This document shows positions 15,348-27,735 of a stretch of DNA of 64,000 nt, piece by piece; positions within the stretch are counted from its first letter, which is position 1; each line of letters starts with the position of its first letter. Source of the DNA: Thamnaconus septentrionalis (taxonomy: Eukaryota > Chordata > Actinopteri > Tetraodontiformes > Monacanthidae); NCBI GenBank assembly GCA_009823395.1, contig CM020510.1, forward strand, positions 12,652,273-12,716,272. The letters run 5' to 3'. Both the position numbers and the translations under genes were made by a program. The notes below the pieces were generated by a model. The model did no database searches. It saw nothing but the letters and a program-made list of their open reading frames with translations, and was not told the DNA's origin.

Positions 15348-15463
15348 CCGCGATGGTGTTGAGGAACATGAGGTACTCGAAGTTGGAGATCTCCCTCCTC
15401 TGCCAGCGCTGGGTCATGTTGGAAGATTTGAAAAGCTGCCGAGGGGTGGCAAGGGAGATCCGC
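15348..15463 (-). CDS. nbea: nbea exon G: PH-BEACH linker and start of BEACH
   Basis: 116 nt. The acceptor is CTCTTCAAG|G and the donor is GCGG|GTGAGG. It encodes [18 protein letters not shown] then [40 protein letters not shown] is a hallmark of the BEACH domain N-terminus in the NBEA/LRBA group. Arg before RISLAT is split across the preceding junction, and Gly after NTIA is split across the following one. Confidence 0.97.
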
Positions 15464-16260
15464 CTTGAAGAGGAGTAGAGAAGAAAAGGCAGAAAGTGAA
15501 GTTAGTAGGTAAGTTGGTAACCTACTTGTCTAAACCTACTAACTAGGCCTCTTTTAAAACTGAATCCTCTCCAATAATGTTTTCTATCTGTAATATATTC
15601 GGAAAACAAGGGACAAAACGCTTCCTCCAGTTTCCAGAAAATGTGAACCAAATTAAACAGATTCAGAAAAATTGCCCTTTGTGACATCACAAAGATCACT
15701 GACACCTTCCCCATCCAGATCTCAATTCCACCCTCTGATCCTGCCTTAAAGCCACGTTGTTCTAGTCCCCATGTAAATGTAATGGGAGGGGCAACATAGC
15801 GTTTGTTTTAGCTGTGAGGCTAAATGTGATTTTTTTTTTGTGAAACGGCTGTAAACAGAAGGCTAAACAGAGCAAACAAGACGAGGAATCCAGCTTGCGT
15901 CATTATGTTGATAAAGACCAGTTTGGTTTACACAGAACCAAATCTCAACGAATAAGAGTTCATACATTCGTCCGCCAACAGTTTCCAAACAGTGTCTGTG
16001 ACATTGTGAAGGTAATGAGTGTTTCCTGCTGTAGTCAGTGGCCTTGCTGCAGCCCTGCTGTTCAGCCCTCTGTTAGGGAATTAGGTCAGATCAGCGAGGG
16101 TCAGCGCACACTCACACTCCAGTGAGCCACTCAGTGGGACTTCAAATGACCGGCTGCAAACAGGCCCCGACACACAGCGCGCACAAGTTAACGACAGCCG
16201 TGAGGAAATCACAAAACACAAAGGCTTTATTTACGTCGCTGGGTGGATCGTGTGACCCAC
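15464..16260 (-). other. nbea intron F-G
   Basis: 0.8 kb. A minus-oriented copy of the TGACATCA-core dispersed repeat occupies about 15640-15870. Nothing else is recognised. Confidence 0.8.
15640..15870 (-). repeat. TGACATCA-core dispersed repeat, copy 2
   Basis: The core is at 15675-15694. In the opposite strand the words GTTTAGCCTTCTGTTTACAG (from 15844-15865) precede it, as in plus-oriented copies. The boundaries are approximate. Confidence 0.7.
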
Positions 16261-16363
16261 CTGGCCTGTGGAAGACCGTAGCTGGTGCCCACTCCCACTC
16301 GAGGAAGACTGTAGATCACCTTCTTCACCGTCGCCTGGTCGGGGAAGTTGAACATGACCGACG
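16261..16363 (-). CDS. nbea: nbea exon F: end of PH-BEACH domain
   Basis: 103 nt. The acceptor is CCGTGCAG|CG and the donor is CCAG|GTGGGT. The split Thr codon is followed by SVMFNFPDQATVKKVIYSLP and then RVGVGTSYGLPQA, the C-terminal part of the PH fold and the start of the PH-BEACH connection. Phase in is 1 and out is 2, with the next exon supplying G to complete Arg. The 97-nt intron between exons E and F is the shortest in the window. Confidence 0.97.
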
Positions 16364-16460
16364 CTGCACGGCAAGAGGAGAGATGACGTGTCACATCATA
16401 GAGTTATGATGAACAGCTGTTGGAAGAGTCGGAAGTGCAGTAATTGGGGCTCCCACTCAC

Positions 16461-16578
16461 TGCGGTTGGCCATGAAGACCTCCATGGCCGTGTTCTGCAG
16501 CAGGTAGTGTCTGGAGAATATCGCCCGAATCTCACTGAACATCCACTTGCCATGTAGGCCCTCTGTGTACGCTAAGAC
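16461..16578 (-). CDS. nbea: nbea exon E: middle of PH-BEACH domain
   Basis: 118 nt. The acceptor follows a good pyrimidine tract ending CTGATAG|GTC, and the donor is CGCA|GTGAGT. It encodes [20 protein letters not shown] followed by [19 protein letters not shown]. It is nearly identical to vertebrate neurobeachin, with small changes (SRRYLL to SRHYLL, TALEVFM to TAMEVFM). It lies immediately downstream of the giant intron and only 97 nt upstream of the next exon. Confidence 0.97.
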
Positions 16579-16789
16579 CTATCAGCAGGAAGGAGAAAAG
16601 AAAAAAAAATTGTTCAACTTTTATTTCAGTTTTATTGTAACTGTTTTATAACAACTCATTTATTAACCAATGAAAAACTTAATAGATGTGGTTAATGAAA
16701 GAAAATGTTCAAAATCCTAAATCATTCAAAATGTTTTCCTACCTACACATTAAATAACATTAGCTGCTGATGAATACATCATTTTCAAA

Positions 16790-17085
16790 CAATATTGATA
16801 CAGTGTTTTTAATAGCGTATAGTAAATTATATATAAATGTTGTACAACCTCTGTTATAAATGGTTGAATAACCATTTACAAATGCTTGTAAATGGTTTGT
16901 TAAGGGTGAGTTCAATGTCTACCAATAGATTGTAGATGTCTTGTAACTTAAGTTATAAAATATCTAATGACCATTTACATATGTATATCAGCAATTTGTT
17001 TGGGATTAGTTAACATCCACTAATATCTACAAATAGCTTATAAATGTCTTATAACCGATGATTATTATAAAGTGTAACCACCTTT
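16790..17085. repeat. AT-rich dispersed repeat
   Basis: Reiterated ATAAATGGTT / AACCATTTACAAATG / TTATAAATGTCTTATAAC words end in TTATAAAGTGTAACC, a terminus seen in a common teleost repeat type. The borders and class are uncertain. Confidence 0.4.
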
Positions 17086-18029
17086 TCATATATTTTATGA
17101 ACAAAAAATCACATTATTGTGAACAAGCCTGCAATATGTTTGGATATTGCAATAAAGGTTTAAACCACTAATATAATCACTGACTTTAATTAAAAAAACT
17201 CATTTGTGCCACGAAAGCAATAGTTTCATGCTATCACAGTTATGACTGCAGTCCTTTAATTTAGGCTTAAACCACCATTATAGCATTGACGTGATGATCT
17301 GAGTTTAATATGAAAACAAATGCTATGGGGGAATGTATTTACAGTTTAACTCATGAAGGTAAATAGAGGTCAAACCAATCTAACTGATGGCTGCAAGGTA
17401 AAATACTGTGATTTCTTCAACGTCGTGCTTGGCGCTCAACGTGCTTCACTACTCACTCCTCCCACTGTTATGCTAATACAATACATTTTTAACAACCCCT
17501 TGATGAGCTCTTATTAAACATGCAATATCCGGATCCCGCCAGTTCATTCAGTGTTCCAGCTCAGATTATAACGAGACACTGAACCACTCTCCGTGGCGTC
17601 CTCCAACACGCTCTTTCACACGCAACGCCTCTGTGTGCGTTACCCTCTTCCCACTGGTCTATAAACTCTGCTGCAAAGAGTCACATCCTCCCCACGCAGC
17701 TGCGCACGGACAGCAGATAATCAATAAAAAGCATCATGGCGAGGCGAAGAGGTGGCAAACACACAGGATGGGTGTGAGTAGCAGCGCAGGGGCAGCGGGT
17801 CCGCACGCACAAAACAAAGACAATGGTTGTGACAGGTGAGAATGGCCCCCTCACACACACACACACACATCACCCACCCACTACTTCCATCTCACTTAAC
17901 AATTGTGTCCAACAGCAAGAGGTGGAAAACAACCAGGTCAAACTCCCCAGGTTATAATCACACGTGTGTTAAGTGTGAGGGAATAAAGATATTACAGAAC
18001 AGTGGGGGGGTGAAGGCCATACAGTACAT

Positions 18030-18033
<4 letters not shown>

Positions 18034-18064
<31 letters not shown>
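18034..18064. repeat. (GT)n microsatellite
   Basis: GT dinucleotides over about 31 bp. Confidence 0.95.
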
Positions 18065-18068
<4 letters not shown>

Positions 18069-20819
18069 CGGAAGGACAGGGAGGTGAGCGGGAGGAAAAG
18101 GCGGAGTGAGATGTTCAGCTGGGTTAGGCCTGATGCTAATGCTCATTTAAAATAGTGACAGGCTGGAAGAGTGCAGCGCGAGCCGCACCGCCTTAATTTC
18201 TCCCTGGAATAGCCGGAGCCCGACCTCGGCGCCACGGCCAAAATCTCCAGAGTTCAATTAAAATTGGATTAGGTGGAGAGAGAGAGAGGAGAAAGAGAGG
18301 TGCTGGGCGTGCAGCGCCGCATCTCCCGGCGCTCTCCTCCCACTAATGCCTGACACCTCTGCAACCCCTCCTCCCCCTCCGCCTCCCTCACTCTCCCCTC
18401 ATCCAACGACTCAAACAGTTGTCATAGAGATGGCGCCGCCTGAAGGAGGCTGAGGATGCTGACTGGAGGGTGGTTGGGTGAGGGGGAGGATCTCCGGTGA
18501 AGGCCAGCGGCAGCAACGGTTGGAGGCTGGCGTTGCTTTTATCTCTCAGTCTTGCTCTGCAGCCAGATGTGCCAGCTGTGGAAGCACTCTGAAGAGTGCA
18601 ACGCTGAACGGCACATCAAGCGCACGCGGCGGCGGCGAGAGCCTGGCAAGCTGTTGAGTCTGGATGCTACGTCTTTTGTTTTTTCTTTACTTTTACATTG
18701 GCGCCAAGTTCAACCGACTGAGCCGCCATTTGTTGCATTATTAAGACAGCGACAAACGCAGCAGCCAGGCTGCGAAAACGCATCCAGTCTAAACTGTTAC
18801 GCCAACAAAAAAAAAAAACAGCAACAAAAAAAACACACAGTCGTACTTTACGTCCATTCTACCTGAAAACAAAATAGTTTTCTGCAACTTTAAGCTGCTT
18901 CCCAGCCACCGGTGCCTTCTGGTTACCAGAGGCTGATGTGCACATTTTTGTTGCCATGACAAAGTGCAGGCCAAAGGGCTTGCTGTCAACAAAAGAGAGG
19001 CTAAAGAGGAAAGAGGAGGGGGGAGGAGGAGGAGGAGGAGGAAAAAAAAAAAAAAAAAGCCGATTTCAAACAGCCCAGATCAAAAAATTTGTCATAACAA
19101 CAAAGCTCCGGTCTAAAGCAACACACGGGGGCCCCTGTAGACCTGCAGATTTGACAAAGCCCAGCCCCTCATTTTTTTTCTTTACTCTTTTTTTTTTTGG
19201 AGGCCCAGCTGTAAAAAATGCCATTTAATGAACCTGTCTGCTGAAGCTGTCCCCTGCCTGTCAGAGGTGTCAGCCAGTGACAAGCGCTGGGGACCGCCGC
19301 CTCCAGTCACAGACAGGCCTGCCAGCTGGAGACTTCGGCCCCAATCTAATCACGCCACCAGGAAAAAGGGGGAGACCGGCGCTCTGCTCTTGGTCTGTCA
19401 CGCTCAGGGCTTAGGGAGAAGGGGGTGGTGGTGGTGGAGGTGGAGGTCTCGCGGCCGACGAGCGCAAGCCTTTTGTTTCCACGCCGGTCCCTCCACGCCG
19501 CCTCATTAGGAGGCCGTGGGCGCATGCGCAGCTGCAGAGTGGGGGGGTGGCGGTGGCGGGTGGGCGGCAGCGGGGGAGAATATCCAGCAGAGGAATAATA
19601 GCCGTAATGCAATTTAACATCTCTGTGTTCTCCTCTTTTTACCCCCGCCCTCCCCTCTCATCTCTGTGTGATTTGACAGAGGCCAGGCTGCATTCTGGCT
19701 GGATCACATCACGGCGGTGGGAAAGCCGGATTTTGAAAAAAAAACCCAAAAAAACAATAGAAAGAAAATAGATGTATATTTATACATTGTGGCAGACGAG
19801 ATGAGGAGAGGCACGCACAGGTGACACTGGCGCTTAGGCTGCAACTCACATGCAATAACGGCGCGGACGCGCACGGCACTTGAAAGTGAGCGGGAGCCAC
19901 TTCATGCATGGGAAGCAGATTCTAATCATATCTGACTTTCCAATAACTTTAACCCCGCATTGGCTGAGACACTGTGACAGACGATATTAATAAATCTAAC
20001 GAAGCGTTTTCTCCCGCACCACCGATGCAATCTGCCTCCGCCGGAAAAGAGGGGAAATAATAATAATAATAATACCATTCAGCGCCGGCGCCGAGTCGGC
20101 ATGACTGATATATTTATATGAAAGCGCGGAACGCTCTTGACAAGGCGGCTTCGCCCACACCTCGGCCTCACCGCGTCCTTCCAAGATTTAGTCTAATAGG
20201 CTTCCACCACCAAGGGGAACCGACGATTGTGCGCGCCGGTTCTCCTGGCGGCCGCAGGGGAACGTCGGCGTGGAAGACTGAGAGGGGCGGATATGAGCGA
20301 GGCCACTTTCATTTTGACTGATATGACGACTCCCCCAGGAGCCGCCGGCGTGGATTTCACACACGGCAATTTGGAGGATCAGCACACACCGCTGTATACG
20401 GTATTCAATGGCTGACCCCCCCCCCCGGGGCAGCAGGGAGGCCGAGACGCGGGAAGAGGTTGGTTGAGTGGGCGGAGGAGGAGGAGGAGGAGGAAGAGGA
20501 AGAGGAAGAGAAGGAGGAGGGAGGAGCCTGGGAACAGTGAGAGCAGGCTTCTCCCTCCTGCTGAGAGGAGCGATGCAATATGGAGGCAAGGTTTAAATAT
20601 TTAGACCTGGACGACGTGCAGGAGAAGTGGGAGCTGAATTCAGTCTTCTGATTCAATTCCAATTCTACTTGTATTATTGCATATGTAAAATAGTAAAAGT
20701 GTACACAATACTCATATTATCACAATTTCTGTTTCCAAAAAAAAATAAAATATCCAAAGAAGCCTTTCACACTAAATTGCACACCCCAACATATATCTCC
20801 AGAAAACAGCACACTTGGC

Positions 20820-21000
20820 TCTTTGTTGACAGCTGTCCACCAAAAAAACCCCAATGGTTTCAGCATCTCCAGATGCCTTTGATTTTGAACTTTGTTTGGA
20901 AGGGGACTAAAACCACACGGCTAGTCACCAACCTGGTAGAGGTACAAGTTCCCTTTGTGACATCACAAAGAGCACACTTTCGGGCCTAAACATTGTTTAT
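20820..21000 (+). repeat. TGACATCA-core dispersed repeat, copy 3
   Basis: The core at 20951-20970 is preceded by CACCAACCTGGTAGAGGTAC, the conserved GGCACAAACCTGGAAGAGG-type block of the family. The boundaries are approximate. Confidence 0.7.
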
Positions 21001-22454
21001 GAAAAAAATCAACCTGTCCAATATTTTTTTTATATTTCATAGATTTTTATTTGAGTTTGAGTCCAAAAACTTCCCTTTAAATTAAAAAAACAAAAAAAAA
21101 AACATGCAAAATCAAAATTCCTCTAAAGCCACACTGGTGGAAACAGCAGTTGAGCGTTTTGACCCAATCCACACTTTTATTTCACTTTCAATCCTTGCAC
21201 CCTGTGAAGAACATACGCCTGAGCATCAAAGCCTGCTTCCTCCTCCCTTGATGTGACAAATGTTTTCAAGTGTGAAAAAAAAAATGAGGCAAAAATATAT
21301 TTAAGATCCCTGCAGATTAAGTAAAGGGGGAGAAAAAAAAATCAGTATTCCTCTTGGCTCCTTAGAGTCAGACCCATATCTCAGCCTCAATATAGTAGCA
21401 GGCTCCTAATGCAGGTACTGGGGGAGAAACAAGATACAGATTTGCATAATCAGTGTCACTATACATTTGGGTGGTAGCTGGAGTGTGGCAAGATGACACA
21501 GCTTGGGTGCTCTGGCAAGACCAGTGGGATAAAGGAGATGAATTTGCATTAAATATGCTGGCAGTTGACTGCCCCAAATGTCCAGCCAAGTTTGTCAATA
21601 ACGTTTGTGTCAGGGATGGTATTTCACGCACATTAGCGGTCCCCACAGCGCCGCCTTCCACGCTGCCACGGCGGGACAGGTGGGAGGAGCTTTTTCTCCC
21701 AGTCTGCCATTTCCCCTTTAAAGAGTCAAAGTCTTTAGACACCCTTTGAGATACGGTGGTGGAAGAAATTTTTTTTCAAACGTAAAGACTAAAAAGGAAA
21801 AAATAAAAATCCAGCAGACGTTTACCTGCGGGGGGGAAGTTTAGCGCCCAAGTACTTCATGAAACTTGTTGCAAGTGAAAGTATAATTTTCAAAGGGGGT
21901 TCTCTTCGGATAAACATGTGACACTCTGCATTTATCGTGCCTCCCGCTGCAATAAGTTCAGTCGTTATGACTCTGTTATTCTGCTCAGAGTCATCTTTCA
22001 TGAGCCTCACATGTAGCCCCGTGTCAGCGCTGATATACCTGTATGCTGTCATGCAAAGTGACAGGCAGCTTTAAAGATAATTTCTTGGAAGCGATTACTG
22101 CTTGCCAACACTTTTGAAACTCCTCGGAGTGGTTAAAAGCTTTCGACAGCAGCCTCCATGCGGCTGCAGCCACTTGCAACCTACCGCTAACAGGGAATGC
22201 TGGGTATCAGGTGTATAAACATGCAAGTTTTGGCAGTGGCTTTAGAAATTTCTAACAAACTTTATTATACGTTAAAGAGCACCGATCTAGGCCAAATTAC
22301 ATCTTTCTGCAGTAAACACTTGTTTTTTTTTAAAGTGCAAGATGTGTTCACAATGGCAGCGAAGAGAAACGGTAGCAGTTGATACTGTATTTTGTTTTTT
22401 TTGTTGCAGTTTTTGCAGTTGCAGTTTTGCACATTTCATCTGAAGGGCCTAGCC

Positions 22455-22809
22455 CAGGCATGGGCAAACTACGGCCCGAGGGCCATATGTGGCCCGTTAA
22501 GCTTTTTAATCTGGCCCGAACTTGAGGAAATTACATGAATAGTAAGTCATACAATAGCTGTAATTCATCCTTTTTTTCCAGTGTTTTCAAAAAAGAGCTA
22601 AATACCGTGGGGCTTCAAAGACACTGATTTTGTTGTAATGCTTTTGTTCATTTTCAATCAATATTAAACAACATATTTTCCACAAATCCCATGATATTTT
22701 TTCCTCCGTTGAGGTGGGTCCCCAAAACACTCCCTCCATCTGCTCAGGCCCCTCTGTCCAATTCTAGAACCCATTGTGCGCCACCAGTCAAAACGTTTGC
22801 CCAACCCTG
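22455..22809. mobile_element. hAT-type non-autonomous transposon (355 bp)
   Basis: Terminal inverted repeats CAGGCATGGGCAAAC at 22455-22469 and GTTTGCCCAACCCTG at 22795-22809 pair at 13 of 15 positions. The flanks GCCTAGCC (22447-22454) and GCCTAACT (22810-22817) agree at 6 of 8 positions, as expected of a decayed 8-bp hAT target duplication. The CAGG-start and GGGCAAACTACGGCCCG opening are typical of vertebrate hAT relics. No transposase is encoded, so this is a MITE-like derivative. Confidence 0.85.
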
Positions 22810-23161
22810 GCCTAACTTTATCACCAGCGATGTGTACGCAACAAGCAGAGCTGTAAACTTAAAAACAACAACAAATGGTACATTAACAAGGATGCAGCGT
22901 ATAGCAAAGCGTTGACCGACCCAAAGCCACACACAGACATGAGCACACTTAGCGGGCGCATCATCCAGATAAACAGCTTGAGGGAGCCGCCGCTAAGGAG
23001 CTTGAGGGGAGGGATGCAGTCATTTGGTACGGACTCTTTTCCTAATGGGGCTTTTTCAGAGCCTTGTCAGCCTTAAGATGACTGAAATCTTCCGCGGCCA
23101 GGGTGCCAGCCTCCTCTGGCTGCCACCGAGAGGACCAAGCTGATTGCCTTAAATCCAGCGT

Positions 23162-23165
23162 TTAC

Positions 23166-23204
<39 letters not shown>

Positions 23205-23207
23205 TTT
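23162..23207. repeat. (TTTA)n microsatellite
   Basis: About eleven TTTA units. Confidence 0.95.
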
Positions 23208-23591
23208 TGACTGTGGGAGGGGTGAGGGCTTAGTGAGAGACGGAGGCAATGGGGAGGGAACTAGACAAGGATGGAGAGGTGGGGAGACGGAGGAGCAGAG
23301 GGACGCAGAGAGAGCAAGTGGTTAGACGAGAGGGCCTGATGAGCAATGAGTGCCTCGCTCGTCCTCAATTAATCTTGTCTCTCCACCTTTGCTTTGGCGT
23401 CCGCCCACCCCCGAACCACCCCGCAGCACCGAGGTAATAACAACACCCTCATCCATTATCCTTTTATCCCTGTTATTCACCGGGAATTGCTTAATAATAT
23501 GTTACAGATTTGTCCTCCGTCGTATAATTCTCTCTGTCATTTGCGGTATATCATGTGGAAAACACACAGCAGCGCACCCCCCCCCAACACA

Positions 23592-23627
<36 letters not shown>

Positions 23628-23829
23628 CCCTCCCCCGCCGCCAGACCATCTTTGAGGATTATCGTGGGTGACACCTTCGGGATGCAGCCGGAATCTGGAG
23701 CATCATTTTTTTTCTTCTTCTTCTTCGTCCTCCTTTTTTTCTCAGCCGTAAAGTGGAATTAGCTTGACTTATCTGTCATTGCCAAAAGCACAACATGCCA
23801 TTCAGGGCCACAGCAAAGGTGGAACAGGT

Positions 23830-24140
23830 TCTTATCGGCTCCGGCGAACAAGAGCACTTGTAAATTTATGCTAATGAGGGCCTTTTGTCATCTGGGCTCA
23901 CCCCTCGGGGCTGCGCCGGGTTTGCAGGGGAATGATAATCTGGCTGTAGAGTGCACTTGATAATTTGTACTTTATCCTCATGTAATTATATAGTTTAAAT
24001 CTTTTTTTATTTATTTTTCCCCCCACTAATGCTAATCCTGCAACCCGAGGAAGTGTCTCAGCTGCGTCAGTGGCTCTGAGCGGCGCTATTTTAGCGTGCG
24101 TCTGACTCTGCTGCCTGCCATGCAGGCGTGCAGGAAGAGT
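23830..24140. promoter_or_regulatory. candidate conserved non-coding element
   Basis: A repeat-poor stretch inside the mab21l1-hosting intron with ATGCTAAT (23868-23875), AATGATAATC and CATGTAATTATATAG, words typical of POU/homeodomain targets. Conservation cannot be tested here. Confidence 0.3.
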
Positions 24141-25751
24141 GAAGCGCTGATATAATTACTCTGACTTACTGCAGGCCTTCCTCTGATTCCCTCACATCAT
24201 TTTTGATCCATCTTAGCAGGGAGCCAAGAAGCCAAGCTGGCAGCTCCCCCGGGGGTCATGAAAAGGCACTCGTGAAGGTGAAGAGAACAATTTAAGCGTT
24301 GCTGTGGGACCCCAACGCCTCTTTCTCAAAAAGAAAAATGGAGGCCTGGAAAACAGACAGCGAGGATCTTTGCAGATAGTTGGGAGGGGGGGTGTTCCCT
24401 GTTTTCCTGTCCAGTGGGACTCTGTGCCATCCGGACGAGGCTTCCCAAAGCCAAACTGCCCAGCATGCTGCAATTTAACTAATTACGCTGGATTAAAGCA
24501 CATTAATGCAAGCTGTTTCCTGCGGGGTCACTCACCCATGCAGTGTGTCCCTCTGCAAGATTCCCCAGATTTAAAAGACAAAAGAGGACCCTGTTTCTAT
24601 TAGAACGGCTGCGTGTCAACACCATTTTCTTTTTTCTATTCTTTTTTTTTTTATTGACCAAAATATGGCACAAAGCATCCACAACAGGGAGGAACAGCCA
24701 GCCTGCATGTGGAGGAACATGATCACTGAGAACTTTGACCACGAACCAAATCATACCAGCTTAAAATAATAATACAAAAAAAGGAATCTCTGTGATTTAG
24801 TCAGACACTTTTTTTTTTTAACTGAGTCAAAGCTACAGTTTACCATCTGCAGTCACAGCTGTAGGTCTCTGAGATGCAAAAAAGATTTGGGAATTCTGTA
24901 TTCATGAATAAAGGGCCACTGAAGTCCAAATTCTTTAAAGAAATAAACATCAGAGGAAACATACATGTGGTGCGCTTCAAAACATGTAGATGCAGACAGA
25001 GAAACAGGAAGAATACTTATTTGTCATAAAAAAAGGGAGGAGAAGCAAATCCTCATTTGCATGTGCAAAAGTCCACAATGAAAGGTGCCAAATGAGCCAT
25101 AGAATATGTGTGTTTTAACACAAGTGCTCTCCCAGTTGTACCAAATCAATTTAAGTTGGGCACAATGGAAGTGCAGCTTCACTGTTTGTATGTGCTCCCA
25201 TGCCTTGAACATGGGGCAATAATAGTCTTAAATCAGGCGTTATAAAGATTGAATACCAAAGAGGCTTACCGCCTTGGTTTCATGAAACATTTAGGCAAAA
25301 GTTCCAAGGGCTAAAGATGATGAAAGAAGGTAAGCTTGCAAATGGGCTTCTGGGATCCACAGCTCTTATTGTACAGAAGTCACATCAAATTAATACTGAG
25401 AGCCATTTGCAGCCTTTCTTCTCCTCAGCTTTTCAGAACGGATTAAGCAATGAAAACTCAGAAATTACTAAAGCACCTATTAGGCTTTATGCTCGCTCCT
25501 TCTCTTCTGCCTCTTTGAAAGTATTTGAGTGTGAGAGCGAGAGAGCACCTCGCTTCGCCAATTGTTTGCATTCCTGGGAATTTTTTTTAGCAAATGCAAG
25601 GCAATGCAATGCTTTTTTACTTGCACGTAGGTGCGATGTTTACCATTAAATCAACCAAACTATTCATCCTGCTCATCTGCTGGCTCGCAGCAGCTCAGTC
25701 TGACCGCTGCACCATTCAGACTGTGTTTCCCAATAGCATCAGAGAGAGTCT

Positions 25752-25753
<2 letters not shown>

Positions 25754-25790
<37 letters not shown>
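25754..25790. repeat. (CA)n microsatellite
   Basis: AC dinucleotides over about 37 bp. Confidence 0.95.
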
Positions 25791-25791
<1 letters not shown>

Positions 25792-26229
25792 GGGGACGAA
25801 GAGCCAGTGTGTGGAGGGCTCCCCGCGCCCTCCTCTGCCTGCTCTCAATGCCTCTTCAAAGCAGTGCGGGGAGGAGTGCATGAATTGTAATCGTGGCTCC
25901 TAACAGGATTCGAGAGCGGCCCGACGATGGCACTTGAGAACCAGGTCGTGTGGAGTTAAACGGCTGTCAAACACTCAAAGCTCACGCTGCCTGTGAACAA
26001 ACCCACAAAGGACGGACGCGTCCACTCCGAGGGCCCTCCTACCGACTTTCTCCCTTGCATGGGGGGAGATTAAAGATCAAGTAGGGGTCCTTCACAATCC
26101 TATATATAGCCTTTCATAGCGCGCTGAAACCCATTCTGATTTTTAAATGGATGAAGAGATGCCTTCCCAAAAAGCAGGGGGAAATATTTGGTTGCTTAAT
26201 CATTTTAATCAGTTGCTTAATAATAAGTA

Positions 26230-26480
26230 AGTTAAGTTTTGAAGGTCCCATAATATGAAAATGTATCACATTTTATGTGTATCTAACCTGTCTAATGAAA
26301 AAAAATCTAGCCTTTTAGTGCTTTCAGAAACACACATTGTTAGAAATCTCCCCTTTGTGATGTCACCAAGTCCACTGACACCTCTTCCAGGAAGTTGCCA
26401 ACACCTCCAGCTAGAGGTTTGTTTATCCACTGACACTGCAACTTATTTTTGTCTCCTGATAAACATGTGGAAGTTCCAGC
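26230..26480 (-). repeat. TGACATCA-core dispersed repeat, copy 4
   Basis: A minus-oriented copy that begins GAAGGTCCCATAATATGAAA. The core at 26351-26370 reads CCCTTTGTGATGTCACCAAG on the plus strand, followed by GTTGCCAACACCTCC, the reverse of the upstream block. It includes the AAGGTCCCATA-type terminus. Confidence 0.7.
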
Positions 26481-27189
26481 AAGGCTTCTAGGTCAGAGTG
26501 AGTAGGTTTGGTGTGCTGTTTTTAGAGTTCCATAGGAGGATTCTTTTGGAGAATCATTTGGGAGAGGATGGATAATAAAGAGAGTTGGGCTGAAAGATGT
26601 TCCAGATAGTTAAAATAAGGCAACATCAGAGGCGCACGAGAGGCGAAGGAGGCAGATGGCTCGCCCCTGATGATTGGTACCACCTGAGAAACCACTCTAA
26701 CAACAGAGTTAAATAATCTCCAGACCTGGGCTTCGGAATCACGGAAAAAGATCATCCGTGCTCTCCAGACAGCCTCACTGGGGCAAAGGACATCTCGGGA
26801 GACATTAAAGAGGCCTGAACCTTTCCAACCTACCCAACTTCAGCATCATCCTGGCCCTCAAAAGCACCCAAAATAAAATAAAAAACCCGACCTGCGGCAG
26901 CGTGACGTCCCCTTGACGTGACCCTCATTGAACTCCTAATTGGATTGAGGGCAGCTGAGGGGGGAGGAGAAAGAAATTCTGCTGAGATTTTCTTTGGCAT
27001 TCCTTCCAGTAGTTTGCCTCCTCAACAATAACATTCAAAATCAAGTCGCTGATTTTTTTTTTCTTCTCCTCTGCCCTTTCAAAACACAACCAGATTCCCC
27101 TGAAAGAAAAAAAAAATGGGAGCACATAGGCAGAGATCCCATTCACCTTTTATTTGGAGGAAATAAAAAACGCTATTTATTTTTCTCAT

Positions 27190-27640
27190 GGTGCGAGTGA
27201 CAGGCTGAAACAAAATCCAGCGCCGACCATTGTGGCGGCCTTTCACTGCCGTAATGGTCTTAAAATGGCTACAAGCGAGGGCCCATTCATGGCTGACCAG
27301 GCTGCTCAGCTCCGTCCGAGGACAGACTAAAAGCGGCGGGGACGGGCGGGCGGGCAGGCGGGCGGGTGGGAACTGTGGTGCGGGTCAGTGGACGACTGGG
27401 GTTCACTCATATAATCACAGCGTCGCCGACTATCGACTGCGACAGAGCGAAGTTCCCAACACGCCGGCGCTAATGACGGAGGATAAATTGGGCCGCAACG
27501 AAAATATCAATCAGGTTCATTACAGAAAATAGCATAATGACAATAATTACAATAATATCTCATTAAGAGGGAGAATGAGGGACGGGAGAGAATTAATAGC
27601 AGACAGGTGTACAACACAGCGCAATTACGGAAGCTGAAAT
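27190..27640. promoter_or_regulatory. candidate conserved non-coding element with G-rich tract
   Basis: ACCATTGTGGCGGCC and GCCGTAATGGTCTTAAAATG are followed by a G-tract array (27338-27370) and then the AT-rich GCATAATGACAATAATTACA block. Unique sequence, no ORF of note. Confidence 0.3.
27338..27370 (+). other. G-quadruplex-type G-rich tract
   Basis: Seven runs of three or four G and one GG are separated by one- or two-base loops (GGGG AC GGG C GGG C GGG CA GG C GGG C GGG T GGG). This satisfies the usual quadruplex pattern on the plus strand. Confidence 0.8.
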
Positions 27641-27683
27641 TAGTTCACTGCCTGGAGGCAAACAGGAGAGAAAGGGGAGGTTG

Positions 27684-27684
<1 letters not shown>

Positions 27685-27735
<51 letters not shown>
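27685..27735. repeat. (GT)n(GA)n microsatellite
   Basis: GT run followed by a short GA run. Confidence 0.95.

Noticed and set aside
21822..22052. 76-codon minus-strand ORF next to an AGGTAA-like donor
   Set aside because: It does not belong to the nbea frame (exons D and E join exactly without it) and matches no known protein. The segment is more likely conserved non-coding.
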